Below are positions 12,466-28,290 of a DNA stretch of 64,000 bases, piece after piece. Under the pieces are notes generated by a model that saw only the letters and a list, made by a program, of their open reading frames with translations, made no database searches and was not told the origin of the DNA. Positions within the stretch are counted from its first letter, which is position 1, and each line of letters starts with the position of its first letter. This stretch comes from Diphasiastrum complanatum. Lineage: Eukaryota > Streptophyta > Lycopodiopsida > Lycopodiales > Lycopodiaceae. The DNA is taken from positions 48,686,877-48,750,876 of the forward strand of contig CM055100.1 of the NCBI GenBank assembly GCA_029204225.1. The letters run 5' to 3'. The translations under genes were made by a program, and so were the position numbers.

Positions 12466-13813
12466 ATGGCGACACATAATCAGAGACCAAGAGAAACCAT
12501 TGATGCTATCAATATTTGTAATGAAAAAAATGCAGAAGATCAATGGATACCAAGAATATATCGTAAATATCAGTGGATTTTGATGCATACTTCTTCAAAG
12601 GCTCTTTCCAGAAAAGGAAAAGATTAGATAACATATATAAGCTCTTGGAAAGAAAGAATAATGGATTTTGAAGTATCAGCTGCTGGTTAATCTATCACAT
12701 AAGGTTTTAGTTCGGCATGCTTATCTTCACAAAGAGCTCAACATCCAGTAGTTGAATCTAGATGATAGAAAAAGATGCAATTGTAAGTATATGATTACTA
12801 TGTACATATTCAGATTAAATTTTTTTAGTATTAGCATTTTTTTTGTATCAAAATTTTCTCACGATATTTTTGTTGGTTTTATAGATCTATATCCATCAAA
12901 TTTCGTTGAATGGCAATTAGTTCAATCTATTGCAAGAATCATTGATGTCATACAATCTAATATCAGTATATTGCAATATAATGGACGTTCTCCAAAATCC
13001 CTTTTGGAGTTAGGAGTTTTTTTAATGATCACACCTATATTCATGATAAAAATGGTTTAGTGGGTAGATTAGAGCCATATCCTCTACTAGATTTTTCAAG
13101 TGAGGAATGGATTTCTCCAGATTCAGCAATATCAGAAAGTTTTCGATCTAGACTTTATATGGATATTCAGAGTATATTAAAATGTAGCACTAGTTCAAAG
13201 AATAATAGATTAAGCTGGTATGTACCTTTTACTATTTTTGTTGATTTTTTTTCAAATGCAATGAATGGTGAACGAAAACAATGTTTGTTTGTAAGGACTT
13301 GAGTGATGAAATGCTCGCCGAGTTGTTGGATATGATCATTGGGATACAGAAACAAAAAGAGTAAATTGAGTGCAGAGTACGTAAGTCATCAATGACATTT
13401 AGATAACACATAGAAAAACCAATGCTCACTTTGTTGTTGTATTATAGAAGATGGATAATATACAAAAATGAGTGGAAGCCAATAGATCAAGATTATGCAT
13501 TAAATCATCAAGAGCAACATCAAATAACAATAGAAAAAAAGGGACAACATTCTTGCTATGATTGAGGTTGAGGAAGATTGGAGTCTCAATCACATTCGAT
13601 CAGAACTAGACATGTTGCAATTTGATCTACCTCAAACTATCAATTTCAATTGAATGGTGTTAATGTATGTTATGCAATATGAATTTTTTTATTTTTCTAT
13701 TTGTTAGTGATTCAGTTTTGCAAGATAGTTTATATACATCATTAATTAATTGAACTTAAACAATTTCTCATGTGCAGGTAATAGCAAGGCATAGAGAGTT
13801 ATTGGTTGCTTAA
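12466..13813 (+). pseudogene. Unknown gene X, copy 1 (three exons, broken)
   Basis: I do not recognise this protein. It is clearly related to the copy at 38963-40311. Exon 1 (12466-12782) starts MATHNQRPRETID and shares WIPRIYR, an (M/L)DFEVS segment and a C-terminal RCN with copy 2. Exon 2 (12885-13664) holds YLYPSN, EEWISPDSAISESFRS and a conserved VEEDWSLNHIRSEL. Exon 3 is 13778-13813. The first intron (12783-12884) is in phase 1 and sits at the same codon as in copy 2, and the second is also shared. Exon 1 needs several frame changes and has in-frame stops. Exon 2 is shifted near 13050 and 13300. The gene is convergent with a Ulp1 protease gene 424 bases downstream, as in the second locus. 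Confidence 0.75.
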
Positions 13814-14236
13814 TCAATGGATCTATCAAGTTCTACACATTAGATCTTGCTCTAGATTCACTACACTTGGATTTAAGCTAGAGCAATGGATCAATACATC
13901 ATAAATTAGTGAAGGCCGCCTCACACGTGTGGAGTATTGTCCACAGTACGGCCTGCACTTGAAACAACAAGTACTATTGTTCTTGATAGCAATCATTCAT
14001 AGAAATCACAAATAAGACATAGGAACATCCATCGAAATTGAAGATCCATAGAATTTGAACAACGTAATTTTCTATTATGTCATATATTTTTTTGTATACA
14101 TCATGTCTGAACATATATGAACTGCTCAACTTGAGTATCATTGTTCAAGTTGAGGCTCTTTCTTTTCTATAATCTCTATATCCATTTCTCCATATGGTAG
14201 TAACTTTGGTGGAGAATGTATAATTGAAACTAGAAA

Positions 14237-15149
14237 TCAATTTTTGATAACAATTTCTATTGTCTCTAGTCGGAAATGCATTATCTCCTTTGGGTCGACC
14301 TTCGGGCAAGAACACTGCAAAAACACAAGCACATGTTATTAATCAAGAATAAGTGATTACGAATTATGAATAGGTGATTGTGATTGTGAATAAATAGATT
14401 ACCTTAAGTAGATTCGAAAGCTTATTATGTTGTGCAAGCCAAATGAAAAATTGTTTGGCATTGTATACTGTATACCAACCACAACTAACATAGTCACTCT
14501 GTTGGAAGAACTTTAGTGTTCAAATATATACTACAGTTAGAAATGAAATTTTGTTTCAAAAAAAATAGATGGTATGTTAGATCAATGTGCACATGATTAA
14601 GTGGAAATCTACAAATAAAGAAACAAGCGCGCGTCGAATCGATATCAAATAAAAAAATACCTTAGCATCAAACATTGTAAGCCTTGTATACGCTACTAGA
14701 AAGAATTCCACTACTTTATAGATAAGGCTCATCTCTTCCTTGTGAGTGTTTATAATAGAGTTCATCTTTATACAAATCGGATTACATACACCCTCATCAT
14801 TGAGATATAAAGACAAAGCATATAAGCTCCAATGGCCACTACAATTAGAAATCAATATGTTATTAAGACCGCAAGTAAGATCACAAGTCATATGGAAAAT
14901 TCAAGTAATTAAAATGTGAAAAGCATATATTTACTTGTGTATGTATGGAAGCACAAGCAATGGTGTCCCCTCTCTGATATTTTTTATCGTCGGTGAGTGC
15001 AAGGTGTCAAAATTGGGGAAGTGGAAAGCACTCATAAAATGGATAGGAAACAATGTGACATCTGTAAAATTGGGAGTTTGAAAAATCTCCTTCCAATACT
15101 GAATGGCCCCATATTGTAGGTAAACTTGATGTTCTTGAGTTAAATACAA
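14237..15149 (-). CDS. Ulp1-type (C48) cysteine protease, four recognisable exons
   Basis: This is a SUMO-protease-like domain on the minus strand. Exons are 15149-14935, 14838-14661, 14510-14403 and 14314-14237, with phases that fit. Joining the first two gives LPYIHNGHWSLYAL, matching the catalytic His-Trp motif of Ulp1/SENP enzymes. Exon 3 reads FFQQSDYVSCGW, matching the Q-x5-(D/S)-C-G motif with the oxyanion Gln and nucleophile Cys. The catalytic Asp position appears as Asn in KMNSI, so activity is doubtful. The C-terminus ends ...EIVIKN before TGA. No clear ATG or upstream exon was found; 15149 is only the edge of the open frame. Ulp1 domains are common cargo of large plant DNA transposons, and the convergent X gene next door supports that. 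No transposase was found at this locus. Confidence 0.75.
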
Positions 15150-15540
15150 GTTTTATATTTGGCTATTTTGAAACTTCTAAGTAGCTAAAGTTTTATGGGA
15201 CATGTTCATCAATAAGTTTGGTATCATAGTTCGAACAATTCTCATATTATGGAACCCATTTTTGTTTAATTAGCAATGAGTAATAGATTGTGCAAAAAGA
15301 AACTCGCAAAAATCGCTTTTCATTTACTCGCAGAGTGTCTGAACTCGATTCTAACGACTCCGAAATTAGAATCAAGTAGAATCAGTTGAGTCTTCGACTC
15401 ACTAATTTGATTCTATTTGATAGGCATAGTGCATGCACCGAGGAACCATCCACCAACATCTTGTTTGATTCCTAGCAATAGGTTCTCACTTTGAATTTTT
15501 GTATTTGTATAAGACAATTAATATGGTTTAATTGCATTTG
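15150..15540. other. Spacer, nothing coding seen
   Basis: Short repeats built on GATTCTA and its complement AGAATC occur at about 15345-15420. Any upstream exon of the Ulp1 gene would be here, but I could not identify one. Confidence 0.4.
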
Positions 15541-15680
15541 TTACAGCTCTAAAATTGATTATAAGCCATATATTACAACACCTAGTGTAGACATTTTAGC
15601 AGCATGGACTGAGGGAAACTCCTAGCAGACTTGCATTTTGATCATTGATGAGTGGCCTTCAACAATATATCAACTTTTTC
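15541..15680 (+). pseudogene. Subtilase exon fragment (copy of exon 10 start)
   Basis: These bases match the end of an intron and the start of exon 10 of the subtilase at 21070-21205. Both share TTACAGCTCT, then a Pro-(Tyr/Asp)-Ile-Thr-(Thr/Ala)-Pro coding stretch and ACATTTTAGCAGCATGG or its near copy. Because intron sequence is included, this came from genomic DNA and not from a processed mRNA. A small deletion and an in-frame TAG make it non-coding. Its right end runs into the left arm of the foldback element. Confidence 0.75.
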
Positions 15681-17007
15681 AAAACCCGACTTGAACGACT
15701 CCTAGAGGCTACAAGCTTAGAATCTACTTTTTTATTTGAAAGGTGGATTTATAACGTCAAATTTCATGCAAGGTAAAAATTTCTAAAATTCTATTTTACA
15801 TTAAAAGATAAAGTTATGTTTAGAAAGTTCAAATATTTTGCTTTATGCTGAAAGGTAACCTTGAAACATGCATGTCATATGAATGTTAAAAGAAAAAAAG
15901 GCCTTAAATATCAAAGAATCATATGCATGCTACAAGAATCACAAACAAAAATAGTTGGTAGGTGGCATTTCGCCAGAATGATTGTGGCCCTACACAATTT
16001 TGTAGACTTATTTGGTCACTTTTAAGTTTTGGCCAGATTCCATGTTCCAACTATTTTTGTCTATCTTGTGGCCTACATATGATTCTATGACATTGAAAGA
16101 CCTTTATATTTTCAACATTCGTACTGCATGCATGTCTGATAGTTACCTTTCCATATAAAAATGTAAAAAGAGAACCTCCCAATTCTCATAAGAGAACCTT
16201 AGAGCATGTAGAATAGGCTCCAAATTTGGCATGACCTCATCTATTTGTAGTTGTCATTTTTGCCTCTTAATAGTAGTTTGGGACATTATTTGGCTTTATC
16301 GGGACTTCCAACCATTACTACAAATCTTGCCATTCAAGACTCCATGTAGGATGAATGGCTTTAAGAAGTGTTACTGCATGTGACACCATCCACATTCAGG
16401 CATGCTTTTAAGAAGTGCTACTACACCATCCACATGCAGCACAAAGGACCACTACAAATAGATGAGGTAATGCTAAATTTGGAGCCTATTCTACATGCAC
16501 TAAGCTTCTCTTAAGAGAATTGGGAGGTTCTCTTTTTGCATTTTTATTTGGAAAGGTAACCTTCGAACAAGCATGCACAATGAATGTTGAAAATATATAA
16601 GGTCCTTCAATGTCATAAAATCATATGTAGGCCACAAGATAGACAAAAGTAGTTGGAACATGGAATCTGGCCAAAACTTAAAAGTGACAAAATAATGTGT
16701 AGGAAATTTTCGTCTATTATTCTTGTAGCATGCATATGATTCTTTGACATCTAAGGCCTTTATTTTCTTTTAACATTCATATGACATTCATTTTTGAAGG
16801 TTACCTTTCAATATGAAGATGAATACTTCAACTTTCTAAACACAACTTTTTCTTATCATGTAAACATTCTAGAAATTTGCACCTTTCTATGAAATTTGGC
16901 CTTATAAATCCGTCTTTCAAATAAAAAAGTAAATTTTAAGCTTGTTGGGTTGGATTCATGTTTTGTAAAGCTGATATATTGTTGAAGGCCACTCATCAAT
17001 GATCAAA
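15636..17007. mobile_element. Foldback (long inverted repeat) element
   Basis: The left arm (about 15636-16254) and right arm (about 16449-17007) are inverted copies, imperfect but alignable from end to end, around a spacer of about 194 bases. The ends pair through the subtilase-derived TTGATCATTGATGAGTGG in the left arm and its complement in the right. The inner ends pair through TAGAATAGGCTCCAAATTTG. The spacer holds a short direct repeat around AAGAAGTG. This is the layout of a foldback or long-TIR non-autonomous DNA transposon. No coding sequence is inside. Confidence 0.75.
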
Positions 17008-17140
17008 AGAAGATTTCAACTTTCTAAACATAACTTTTTCTTATAATGTAAAACAAATTTTTTTAGAAATTTGCACCTTGTATGAAATTTGACCTTATAA
17101 ATCCACCTTTCAAATAAAAGAATAGATTTTAAGCTTGAAG
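16823..17140. repeat. Direct repeat extending the right foldback arm
   Basis: Bases 16823-16945 (ACTTTCTAAACACAACTTTT and onwards through the poly-A rich CAAATAAAA) are repeated at about 17016-17135. The outer part of the right arm has therefore been duplicated in tandem, just beyond the foldback end. Confidence 0.65.
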
Positions 17141-17308
17141 CCTTTCAATTGACACCTTGTTGAATCTTTTTACTTTCTTTTAAAGGCAAATAGGTCGTTC
17201 ACATCCCTTGTAGCCTGCTCATAGCTATGTTGATGCTATATAAGTTTTCATGGGCATTGCATTGTTTTCCCATCTTTCGTGGCATCACATTGATACGTGC
17301 TCATGGTC

Positions 17309-22052
<4,744 letters not shown>

Positions 22053-23784
22053 GCATGCATTCATAGCTCCACGAGGAAGATCATGCAAACTAGCAGTCTT
22101 CTATGATCATAGCCAACATCATAGAAGCGAGATAAGCCTTGGGAAATATCATTTATTACTTGTGTTGAGATTATTCAAAGGATGTGCAATGTGCACCCAA
22201 TGCTCTTGGGAAAATGTGTACTTAGATATAGTTTTGATTTACAAATTGTGTATGTGATAAATGGTCGCACCTTCTCCAATGATGAGGTTATATGACTTGT
22301 TATATGGTATTTGGTTTATAAAAGGGATCCAAAAGAAATGAACAAGGATTTTCATAATGCTAGACTACAGAATGAAAAAAACCAAAAACATTTTATATGA
22401 TAATGCTTAACAATTTAAAGTGCAATGCCTTTTTTGTCACAAGCTTTGAGATGGGTGCTTATGTTTCGTAATTGTTGTTGGTTTGTTGTCGTTGAATATG
22501 GTCTTGTGGGATTTCATTTGACATAATACAAAAATAAACATGTTTGATAAAGAATCACTTCATGGCCCAAAATTGGATTGCACTTCTCTTAAAACTCTGA
22601 ATTGCTCTTGAAAACACCTTTAATCCAATACCCATATTGTCACCCAATTTTGTTTTTCTTGTTTTTGTTTTGTTTTGTTTTTTGTTTTTTGTGTTTGGAA
22701 AACTCTGATGGGAAATCCCGGATCATGTTTCGGAATGTGGGTTGCGTCTATGGTACTACTTTTCTATTATATACATAGACACAACAATTTACTTTTTGCT
22801 ACTTGATGTAAAAGCAATTATCAATAAGGGGCCTAAGTTCCAAAAGAGGACCTACATTCCATCATCAAAAAAACTTCCTAGTTTCTATGTTGATCAAGTA
22901 TTGATGGATCTACCATACTTTTCTCCCAAACTAAGCTATATACTTCCTAAGTTGCTTTTGACTTGTGAAATAATAATACCATTTACTGGTCAAAGCTATT
23001 TGAATCTTGTCCTCATGTGAAGCAAAAGCATGCATCTTCTAGAAGCTAAGTGCTTTGCTTCTAGTAAAATTGTGCTCACCATACCATAATGTTATTATAC
23101 ATGCCACCGGTCAAGGCCACATATTAGCATTTTAAACTAACTACAAGAATTCCTTGGATTTCAACACTGGAAGTATTTGAACTTGGATTTCAACATTGGA
23201 AGTAATTGTTGTGCTTTTGTAAAGAAAATACTAACAGTTTTGTATGGCTTGGAAACAAAATTGTACAATCTTGTTCTTGATTTCAAACTGTAGATTTAGA
23301 AAAATGTACTTTGAAGTTTATGCCAGTCTAGAAAACTTGTTCTTTGTGAGTACTATTGTGAAGGTTTTGGTTGGTAAATTATTATCCCAATGCAATCAAG
23401 GAATGTGACATTCATAAAAGACATATGGTATGAATTTTACGAATGACAGTATGCATGAATATGTAAGTAGAGCTCATTAATCACTTCCAATTTTACATGC
23501 AGATATTTGAATCACAAATACATACGGTTTTCCTATTTGTGCCATACCCATACAAATGTTTGGAACATTGAGAGCATATCCATGTATTTGGATGTTGGTA
23601 TTACGAAATATGGTTTGGTCGGTCTGACTACCTCTTAGGCTTGAACTGCTTCTTTGACTTCTCCTTGTTGTCGTAGAGAGCTTGATCAGAAACGTCCTTG
23701 TGATCAAGGTGCTCACGGGCTTCGAGTTCTTCTTGAATCTCGATCACTGCCTTTTTGAGTGTCATTGTTGGATCCTTCGCTAGT
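22053..23784. other. Downstream of subtilase, nothing recognised
   Basis: AT-rich sequence with a TTTTG-repeat patch near 22660-22690. The 92-codon open frame at 22742-23020 has no motif I know. The subtilase 3' untranslated region should occupy the first few hundred bases. Confidence 0.5.
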
Positions 23785-24195
23785 CTAGAAAGATTTTGGT
23801 AAAGCTCTTAACAGGTAGGTGAGCTGCTTCTCTGCAGATACTACATTCTCTGTTTTGGCATTATGTAATGAAAGGAACAAATCCTTCATCTTTCTGATAA
23901 AAGAGGTAAGGTCTCTGCCATCCCATCGCAAATTTGTCAGCTGATCTTCAAGAAGCATGATCTGGCTATGTGATTTCATCTGAAATCTGGTATGCAATGT
24001 ATCCCACATCTCTCTTGCATTAGAGAGCGTCGCGAGATCAAGCGTACTCAAGCTATCTTCGATGGATGATGACAACACAGCTACTGCCTTGTCGTTCGTA
24101 GATTTTTGCCAGTAGTTGTAGGCATCTCTTTGGTGCCATCTACTCAGGGCCATAGCCCTTCTCCCTTCAATATGAGAGAGGTCTTTATTTTCCAT
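23785..24195 (-). CDS. Ty1/copia Gag (UBN2 domain) fragment
   Basis: This minus-strand frame of 136 codons matches the UBN2 Gag domain of plant copia elements. It contains ALSRWHQRDAYNYW, then a helix with LSSSIEDSL, NAREMWDTLHTRFQ (the conserved A-(K/R)-E-x-W-D-x-L motif) and LEDQLTNLRW followed by a FIRKMKDLF stretch. It stops at about 23785 and no zinc knuckle, protease or polymerase follows. Two tandem primer binding sites lie upstream on the same strand (24379-24417), in the right place for a copia leader. This is a 5' remnant of an element whose LTR was lost at the junction near 24424. Confidence 0.8.
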   Translation of the reverse strand: MENKDLSHIEGRRAMALSRWHQRDAYNYWQKSTNDKAVAVLSSSIEDSLSTLDLATLSNAREMWDTLHTRFQMKSHSQIMLLEDQLTNLRWDGRDLTSFIRKMKDLFLSLHNAKTENVVSAEKQLTYLLRALPKSF

Positions 24196-24378
24196 GCTAG
24201 GAAGTTCAACCCGGCTGAGTTGAGGATTGTGCAGATCTTCGACTATATACTGTTGAGCGATGCCATTGCTGTAGATTGTGTTCTTCAGCTGTTCTTTTTG
24301 GTTTCTTGTTCTGAATGCTTGTCTCTTGGATCTGATAGCTCTTTAGCTATATCAGGTCTCGGATATCAGTCTGTCGTG

Positions 24379-24417
24379 GCTCTGATACCACTATTGAGAA
24401 TCTCTGCTCTGATACCA
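24379..24417 (-). promoter_or_regulatory. Duplicated copia primer binding site
   Basis: GCTCTGATACCA occurs at 24379-24390 and again at 24406-24417. On the minus strand it reads TGGTATCAGAGC, the usual site where the plant initiator-Met tRNA primes reverse transcription. The 27-base tandem spacing is unusual. The second copy is followed by CTCAACA-like bases expected at an LTR end. Confidence 0.75.
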
Positions 24418-24427
24418 CTGTTGAGAA

Positions 24428-24661
24428 AAGTTGCATTCACCTTGCCAAAAATCCAGTTTTACATGCTCGAACCAAGCACATCGAAATACACTACCATTTT
24501 TTCGAGAGAAAATTCTTGATGGAGCCATTGATCTTGTTTTTTGTAAGTCTGAAGATCAAATGGCATATATTTTTACTAAGTCATTAGGTAGATGTAAATT
24601 TGAGAGGTTTCGTACTCTATTAGGAATAGAAGAATGTAATTTTATCATTGAGGGAGAGTGT
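24428..24661 (+). CDS. Ty1/copia RNase H C-terminal fragment
   Basis: The frame reads the end of a copia polyprotein: AKNPVLHARTKHIEIHYHFF matches N-P-x-F-H-x-R-(T/S)-K-H-I-x-x-x-x-H-F, and MAYIFTKSLG matches A-D-(I/M)-(F/L)-T-K-x-L with the Asp replaced by Tyr. It ends in TAG right at the start of a probable 3' LTR. Everything upstream in the polyprotein is missing. It lies on the opposite strand to the Gag fragment 230 bases to its left, so the two come from different insertions or from an inversion. Confidence 0.85.
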
Positions 24662-24916
24662 TAGAAATCAATGATAAACTTCATTGTTACTGTTTACGAT
24701 GTACATTAATGTTGACAGTTGTGACCAACTGTCATTAGCCGTAAGCTAGTCTATTAGTCTACTCGTAGGTTTTCTCTCTCTATCAGGGTTCAGGGTTTAT
24801 TTGTACATTCTGTATGAGTCAGTATGATAGTGTGATTGTTCGTGTTCTTCTTCGGCCTTCTTGCGGTGATTGCTTATGGTGAATGCTTGATGTTGCATAT
24901 TTAATTCTTGACAACA
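24659..24916 (+). repeat. Probable copia 3' LTR
   Basis: A polypurine tract (TTGAGGGAGAG) is directly followed by TGTTAGAAATCAATG at 24659. An ending in ACAACA at 24916 gives a TG...CA repeat of about 258 bases, typical of a small copia LTR. The right boundary is an estimate because no second copy is present. Confidence 0.6.
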
Positions 24917-25079
24917 CATACATCCAATAAAAAGTTTAGACAGTAGTTGAGATGTGTTTAGCAGCATTGAGCAAGCCTCAAGGAAGAAAATTTAGACAGT
25001 AGCTGAGATGTGTTTAGTAGCATTGAGCAAGCATCAAGGAAGAAATCATAGCAAATGGAAAAAACTATACCTCTCTGAT

Positions 25080-25400
25080 TCATGGAAGCGCACAAAGGTC
25101 ATGGATGAGCAAGTCTATGCAATGTGTAGCACAGGGTGTCCACACAATGCTGGGGTGCTCCCTCATCAAAATCTCACCCATCTGCTTACAGTTCGAAGTG
25201 TTGTCGGTGACAACCTGAACCACATGCTCCACCTCGATGTCAGCAATAACATCTCTAACATGCTCCCATATGAAGTTAGCTGTGATGGCTCCCCCACCTC
25301 GAGTGGCATCCACGCCACATAGGAATAGGTAAGCTCAACCTCGGCCCCGCACTGGCATCGTATCAACACGAGATTAAACCTGCAAACAAAAATAAACAAG
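25080..25400 (-). pseudogene. hAT transposase fragment (DUF659 region)
   Basis: The minus-strand frame 25313-25080 includes VVQVVTDNTSNCKQMGEIL and HPSIVWTPCATHCIDLL, a close match to the DUF659 part of plant hAT transposases, where V-V-T-D-N-x-x-N and W-(T/S)-(P/S)-C-A-x-H are conserved. DUF659 belongs to the RNase-H-like catalytic fold that cuts and joins DNA. The N-terminal BED finger and the C-terminal dimerisation region are not visible nearby. Similar coding may continue to about 25400 in a different frame. It is a small decayed remnant. Confidence 0.75.
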
Positions 25401-26463
25401 CAAATGTTCAGGAGAAAAAAATACACTGCATTGAACAACATTACCGACTCAAATAGAGCTCAAAATATCAGAGCATACCTGACAATGATTCCAATTCACA
25501 CATCATAGCAAGTGCCAAAAAACGCATGAGATTACGGCGTGGGATCGAATAATTTCAGTATGAGCGATAATGGGCGACTGACATATGTGTGGGAGTCCGT
25601 GCAGACGTAAAGGAGTGCAGTATAGGCCTAAACCATGCCCCTGGCAAATGCTTGCATGATGCTCCACGCCTAAACCCTAAAAAACATGGAATCAGGACAT
25701 GGAAATTGAAATTTGTGATACGGATGTAGACGGGCGGAACGGAGGTCACAGGAGTCTCTACAGGCATGTGGAAATGCATTCTAGGCTCAGACATCACCTA
25801 AATCGGTTTCCCACAAGTCATTTTGTGAAAATGGCAAAAATACACAAGCGGAATGTGGTGTTCAAATCTCACTAGGCATGCCGTAACGGTTGAAACTGAC
25901 GCTGTAGGAATCACTGTGGGCATGAAGAAAGGTGGTCTAGAGCCAAACTATGCTCGATTTGGTTGCCTACAGCTCAATGTCAACACTTGCAAAAAGTCAA
26001 GCCTATACTTACCAAATATCGAAAACTGGTTGTTTCACTCTCCACGAAGCTCAAATCCCCCTGGCACCATGCACACCACCTCCGTATCGCTAAGTAGATG
26101 CCTATCGACTATCCACACACCAAGATCCGACGCCTACAACTCATCCAAAAAAAATTGCCTCCTCCTCTAGTAGCGCGGTTCTGCCCGTGAGGAGGAGGCC
26201 AAAAATTGCTATATTTTGGATTTTGTTTTTGTGATTATGGCAATGATCCTTTGCAGTGAATCACGAATCCAACGAATCGCGATTTGCTGCAACTATAATT
26301 CCAAGGCTAGTTTCACATGGAATCTTTTTGAAATGGCCGAACCTTTCCACTTACCCCCCATTTGGCCATCTTGTTCAATGCCCCCACCCTTTCACATGGT
26401 CCGGGTCAATATGCTACTGCTCATCACCACACTCTCACATTCTCTCTCTCAACTCACCCTAAC
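25401..26463. other. Possible hAT flank, no gene identified
   Basis: This may include decayed sequence of the hAT element, but no motif is clear. It ends at the target site of the LTR element that starts at 26464; the CTAAC at 26459-26463 is half of its target duplication. Confidence 0.4.
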
Positions 26464-27707
26464 TGTAGCGCAGGCATCCCAAAGGGAGCCGGGAACCACG
26501 ACTTAGCTTCCCAGCCTTCAACTCTTGCCATCCAAACCCACTTGACATACAAGCAGCCAACTCGCCAATAACGATCAGACTTAACCAACTTGAAGTTCCG
26601 AAAACCAACATTGAGATCCAACCTGGCGCCATGCCAGATCGGGGGTCCCGACATGGGTGACTTCTCTCCAAGCAAGCCGCCCGACATACATCAAACTTAA
26701 CCAACTCGAAGCTTCGTTACAAACGAGTAACATCCATTCCAAGTAAGCGGTCTGACTTACATCAGACTTAACCAACTGAAAGCTTCGTCACGAGCGCTGG
26801 AAGCCAACCTGGCGCCACGCCAGACTGGACAGCCATAAACAGGTAACATCCACCCAAGCAAGCCATCCAACTCAGCCGACAGGTTAGAGCCCGTTCCCCA
26901 AGAGCTTAACCCATTCACGTTCATGCAAAGAACACTCAGAACCACAAGCCGCGACAGATATGGAAACAACCAGTTCTTGGACCAAATGGTCCCGACAGCA
27001 TACCGCTGGCGCCACGGACCGAATGGTCCCGACGGCATACCGCTGGCGTCCCGGGATACGACCCTCAGCTATGTGCCAAGTTAAAAATTTTGATAGCGGC
27101 CTTACAACTGGCGCTTTTACCGAACACTGAAACCCAGAAGGTAATCAGAGTCAGTTTGAGGAAAATCCCACTTTATTGATAAATATGAGAAGGTTACATT
27201 TCAAGTGTGTGACCGACCCTAGTCTCCGGGGCGCTAGCATGCCAAGGCGAGAGCCATGACAACATTCCAGCAAGGGAGGCTGAGACTTGGTTGGAGCTCG
27301 CCCTGAGTCGCAACCCGCACTCCCCTATAGTATTGGTGTGATTCGGCACTCCCCTCATAACAAGCACTCTACCTAAGCTGGTAAAGCACGTTTTTCTCTC
27401 TCTAGGATTTTCTCTTTCTAGAAAGTCATTTTCTCTCTCTAGATTTTATTGATCCCCAGGCTTCCTTTAATCATGCCTAGATCGTGTGAGGTGATTGCAC
27501 ATCGATCTGAGCTCTCTGGACTCCGCTATAACCGATCAAAGATTTTCAGCCATAGGAACTTGGCGCCGGCTGGATTCTGGTCACAGTGGCGCCGGGAGCG
27601 GCGCCGGCGTCAACGGCGCCGGCAGCAGCAGGGGCGCTGCTGGCGCCGGGGACATAGCTGGCGCCAATGGCGCCGGAAGTAAAGCTTGTAAAGGTAGCTT
27701 TACAACA
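26464..27707 (-). repeat. 3' LTR of the 26464-31542 element
   Basis: TG...CA repeat matching 30298-31542 at an offset of 3834-3835. Near its right end (27558-27676) it has a dense cluster of the palindrome GGCGCC, very GC-rich compared with the rest of the window. In element orientation this cluster is at the start of U3. Confidence 0.93.
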
Positions 27708-27722
27708 TCCACCCCACCTTTA
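27708..27722 (-). promoter_or_regulatory. Polypurine tract of the minus-strand element
   Basis: Read on the minus strand this is AAGGTGGGGTGGA, directly against the LTR. That is the expected position and composition of the primer for plus-strand DNA synthesis. Confidence 0.6.
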
Positions 27723-28290
27723 TAAAATCTGATGTCCTCATCAGATGTCAGATTAAAGTAAAGGTGTCTCCCAATTAAAATGACTATACATTTATGCTAC
27801 TTGGCACAGTACTCAATTTACTGGCCACTTTTTATTAACATTGAAGCTGGCACACCACAAGTCGGAGGCTCAGCTCTTTGTACTGAAAAATTACATAACT
27901 TGAAACAAATATCTTTGTCTGGGAAAAGCGTAGATTTGATATCGCTTTCGTAAAACCCGAGAGCCTTATTAACTGGTGACAGAGGCCTTTCTTTGAAATG
28001 TTCGCCCCTTTCGCTTCTGGCTTTCGACTTTGGAACTCCTTTGAGCTCCTGATTTGTCCTTGATGCACTTTGTGTTGAGCTCCCTGAGCTCCAGATTTGT
28101 TCGGTTCCGCACAGGTATCAAGGCTCCCTGAGCCGAAGGATTTATCGTTTGATTACCCACTTATTGGTCCACTCCGTGCCTTGTTGCTTCTGCACCTTGA
28201 TTTCTCTCCTTGTCCTAGCCTGATCTTGATACTTTTCCATCTTGGCTCTTTAAGGTAGGCAAAGATTGAGTACTCCGCAATGCACCTCTC

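Noticed and set aside
26757-27038. 93-codon minus-strand frame present in both LTRs (also 30591-30872)
   Set aside because: It lies inside LTRs and is shared because they are copies of each other; no protein motif.
27495-27725. Gly/Ala-rich open frame in the LTR
   Set aside because: Produced by the GGCGCC palindrome cluster; composition reflects the repeat, not a protein.
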